Shown piece by piece: positions 63,568 through 64,000 of a stretch of DNA of 64,000 nucleotides. Position 1 is the stretch's first letter. The number at the start of each line of letters is the position of its first letter. Origin of the DNA: Streptomyces sp. DH12 (GTDB taxonomy: Bacteria; Actinomycetota; Actinomycetes; Streptomycetales; Streptomycetaceae); contig NZ_JAHWGT010000017.1 in NCBI RefSeq assembly GCF_020873895.1, positions 97,028 to 161,027 of the forward strand. Direction: 5' to 3'. The translations under genes were made by a program, and so were the position numbers. The notes under the pieces are model-generated. The model did not search any database. It worked only from the letters and a program-made list of their open reading frames with translations, and was not told where the DNA came from.

Positions 63568-64000
63568 TGTGCGTCGCACCCCGCCGACCTGCTACTGTCC
63601 TCTTCGCCCGCCAAACCTGTTGACACAGGAGCGGTGGGGAGGTAGATTCAAACGGTTGCGTCGGACTGGACAAGTTCGAGCGCAGCGGGTAGATTCTCTC
63701 TTGCTTCGAGACGGAACCGGTCAGGTTCTCGCCGGAGCTAATCGATTCCCTTTATCCGGATCCCGGCCGTGAAATCGGCGGAGATCAGTCTGATAAAGTC
63801 GGATCAAGCCGAAAGGCAAAAGGCCCCCGATGGCCATCGGAAACAGAATCCGGACCGGAAACGGAACGGAAAACGGATCTGATAGAGTCGGAATCGCCGG
63901 AAAGGGAAACGCGAAAGCGGAGAACGGCCCGGCAGCCCGCTCCAGCGGGTGGCAGAGAAGGAAATCGGATCTGCTAGGCTGGAGACACGAAAGACCGAAG
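63568..64000 (+). promoter_or_regulatory. rRNA operon promoter array (16S gene beyond the window)
   Basis: P1: TTGACA (63620-63625), 17 bases, TAGATT (63643-63648). P2: TGGACA (63667-63672), 17 bases, TAGATT (63690-63695). Further downstream the repeated motif tctgata(a/g)agtcgga occurs at about 63789-63803 and 63878-63892, and a variant tctgctaggctgga at 63969-63982. Multiple tandem promoters with TCTGATA(A/G)AGTC motifs are typical of Streptomyces rrn operons, and the last bases match the leader just before 16S rRNA. No rRNA sequence is inside the window. Confidence 0.8.

Overview
The window is very GC-rich chromosomal DNA from a filamentous actinomycete, almost certainly Streptomyces. Reasons: strong GC bias at third codon positions, frequent GTG starts, a whiB sporulation gene, F420 genes fbiA/fbiB, many LytR-CpsA-Psr (LCP) proteins, a WhiJ-like XRE/DUF397 locus, and a Streptomyces-type rRNA promoter array at the right edge. 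The genus call is an inference from gene content; the species is not identified.

Layout. 1-11 kb: a surface-polysaccharide block with two GT4 glycosyltransferases, a WcaF-like acetyltransferase, Wzy-like polymerase, Wzx-like flippase, a Wzz/BY-kinase-like protein with degenerate ATP motifs, a cytidylyltransferase, a CDP-alcohol phosphatidyltransferase and an LCP ligase. 11-24 kb: POT peptide transporter, an OmpR-type two-component system, GtrA protein, purK-purE-dipeptidase operon, UDP-glucose dehydrogenase, acyl-CoA dehydrogenase, a membrane protein, a Uma2 nuclease-like protein and an HTH protein. 24.4-26.1 kb: a WhiJ/AbaA-like regulatory locus (HATPase anti-sigma-like gene, XRE regulator fused to DUF397, and a second DUF397 gene). 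26-39 kb: cell-envelope block with a GT2 enzyme, five more LCP genes, a thioesterase, a truncated AMP-ligase-like protein and a PGRP/amidase. 39-63 kb: a core actinobacterial block: manC-like, HhH-GPD glycosylase, fbiB-fbiA, cysteine dioxygenase with a poly-Cys leader ORF, whiB, a giant GT2 membrane protein with a DUF5719 partner, metallopeptidase, DUF3499, manB, Trm112-like, SIS, manA, CDF transporter, ahcY, RDD and SpoIIM-family proteins. 63.6-64 kb: promoters of an rRNA operon whose 16S gene lies outside the window.

How the genes fit together. manA, manB and manC give fructose-6-P to GDP-mannose; UDP-glucose dehydrogenase gives UDP-glucuronate; glycosyltransferases, Wzx/Wzy/Wzz proteins and LCP ligases would build glycans and attach them to peptidoglycan. 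FbiA and FbiB make coenzyme F420. WhiB is a developmental regulator.

Main items for a second look: (1) a short ORF ending Cys-Cys-Cys-Ser-Cys-Cys-stop, placed like a leaderless attenuator before cysteine dioxygenase, followed by two mutually exclusive hairpins; (2) a ~135-bp double-stem element present twice in opposite orientation, each time between convergent gene ends; (3) an XRE regulator that lost its C-terminal segment by a frameshifting deletion and now reads into DUF397; (4) a Wzz/BY-kinase homologue without a usable Walker A/A'/B set.
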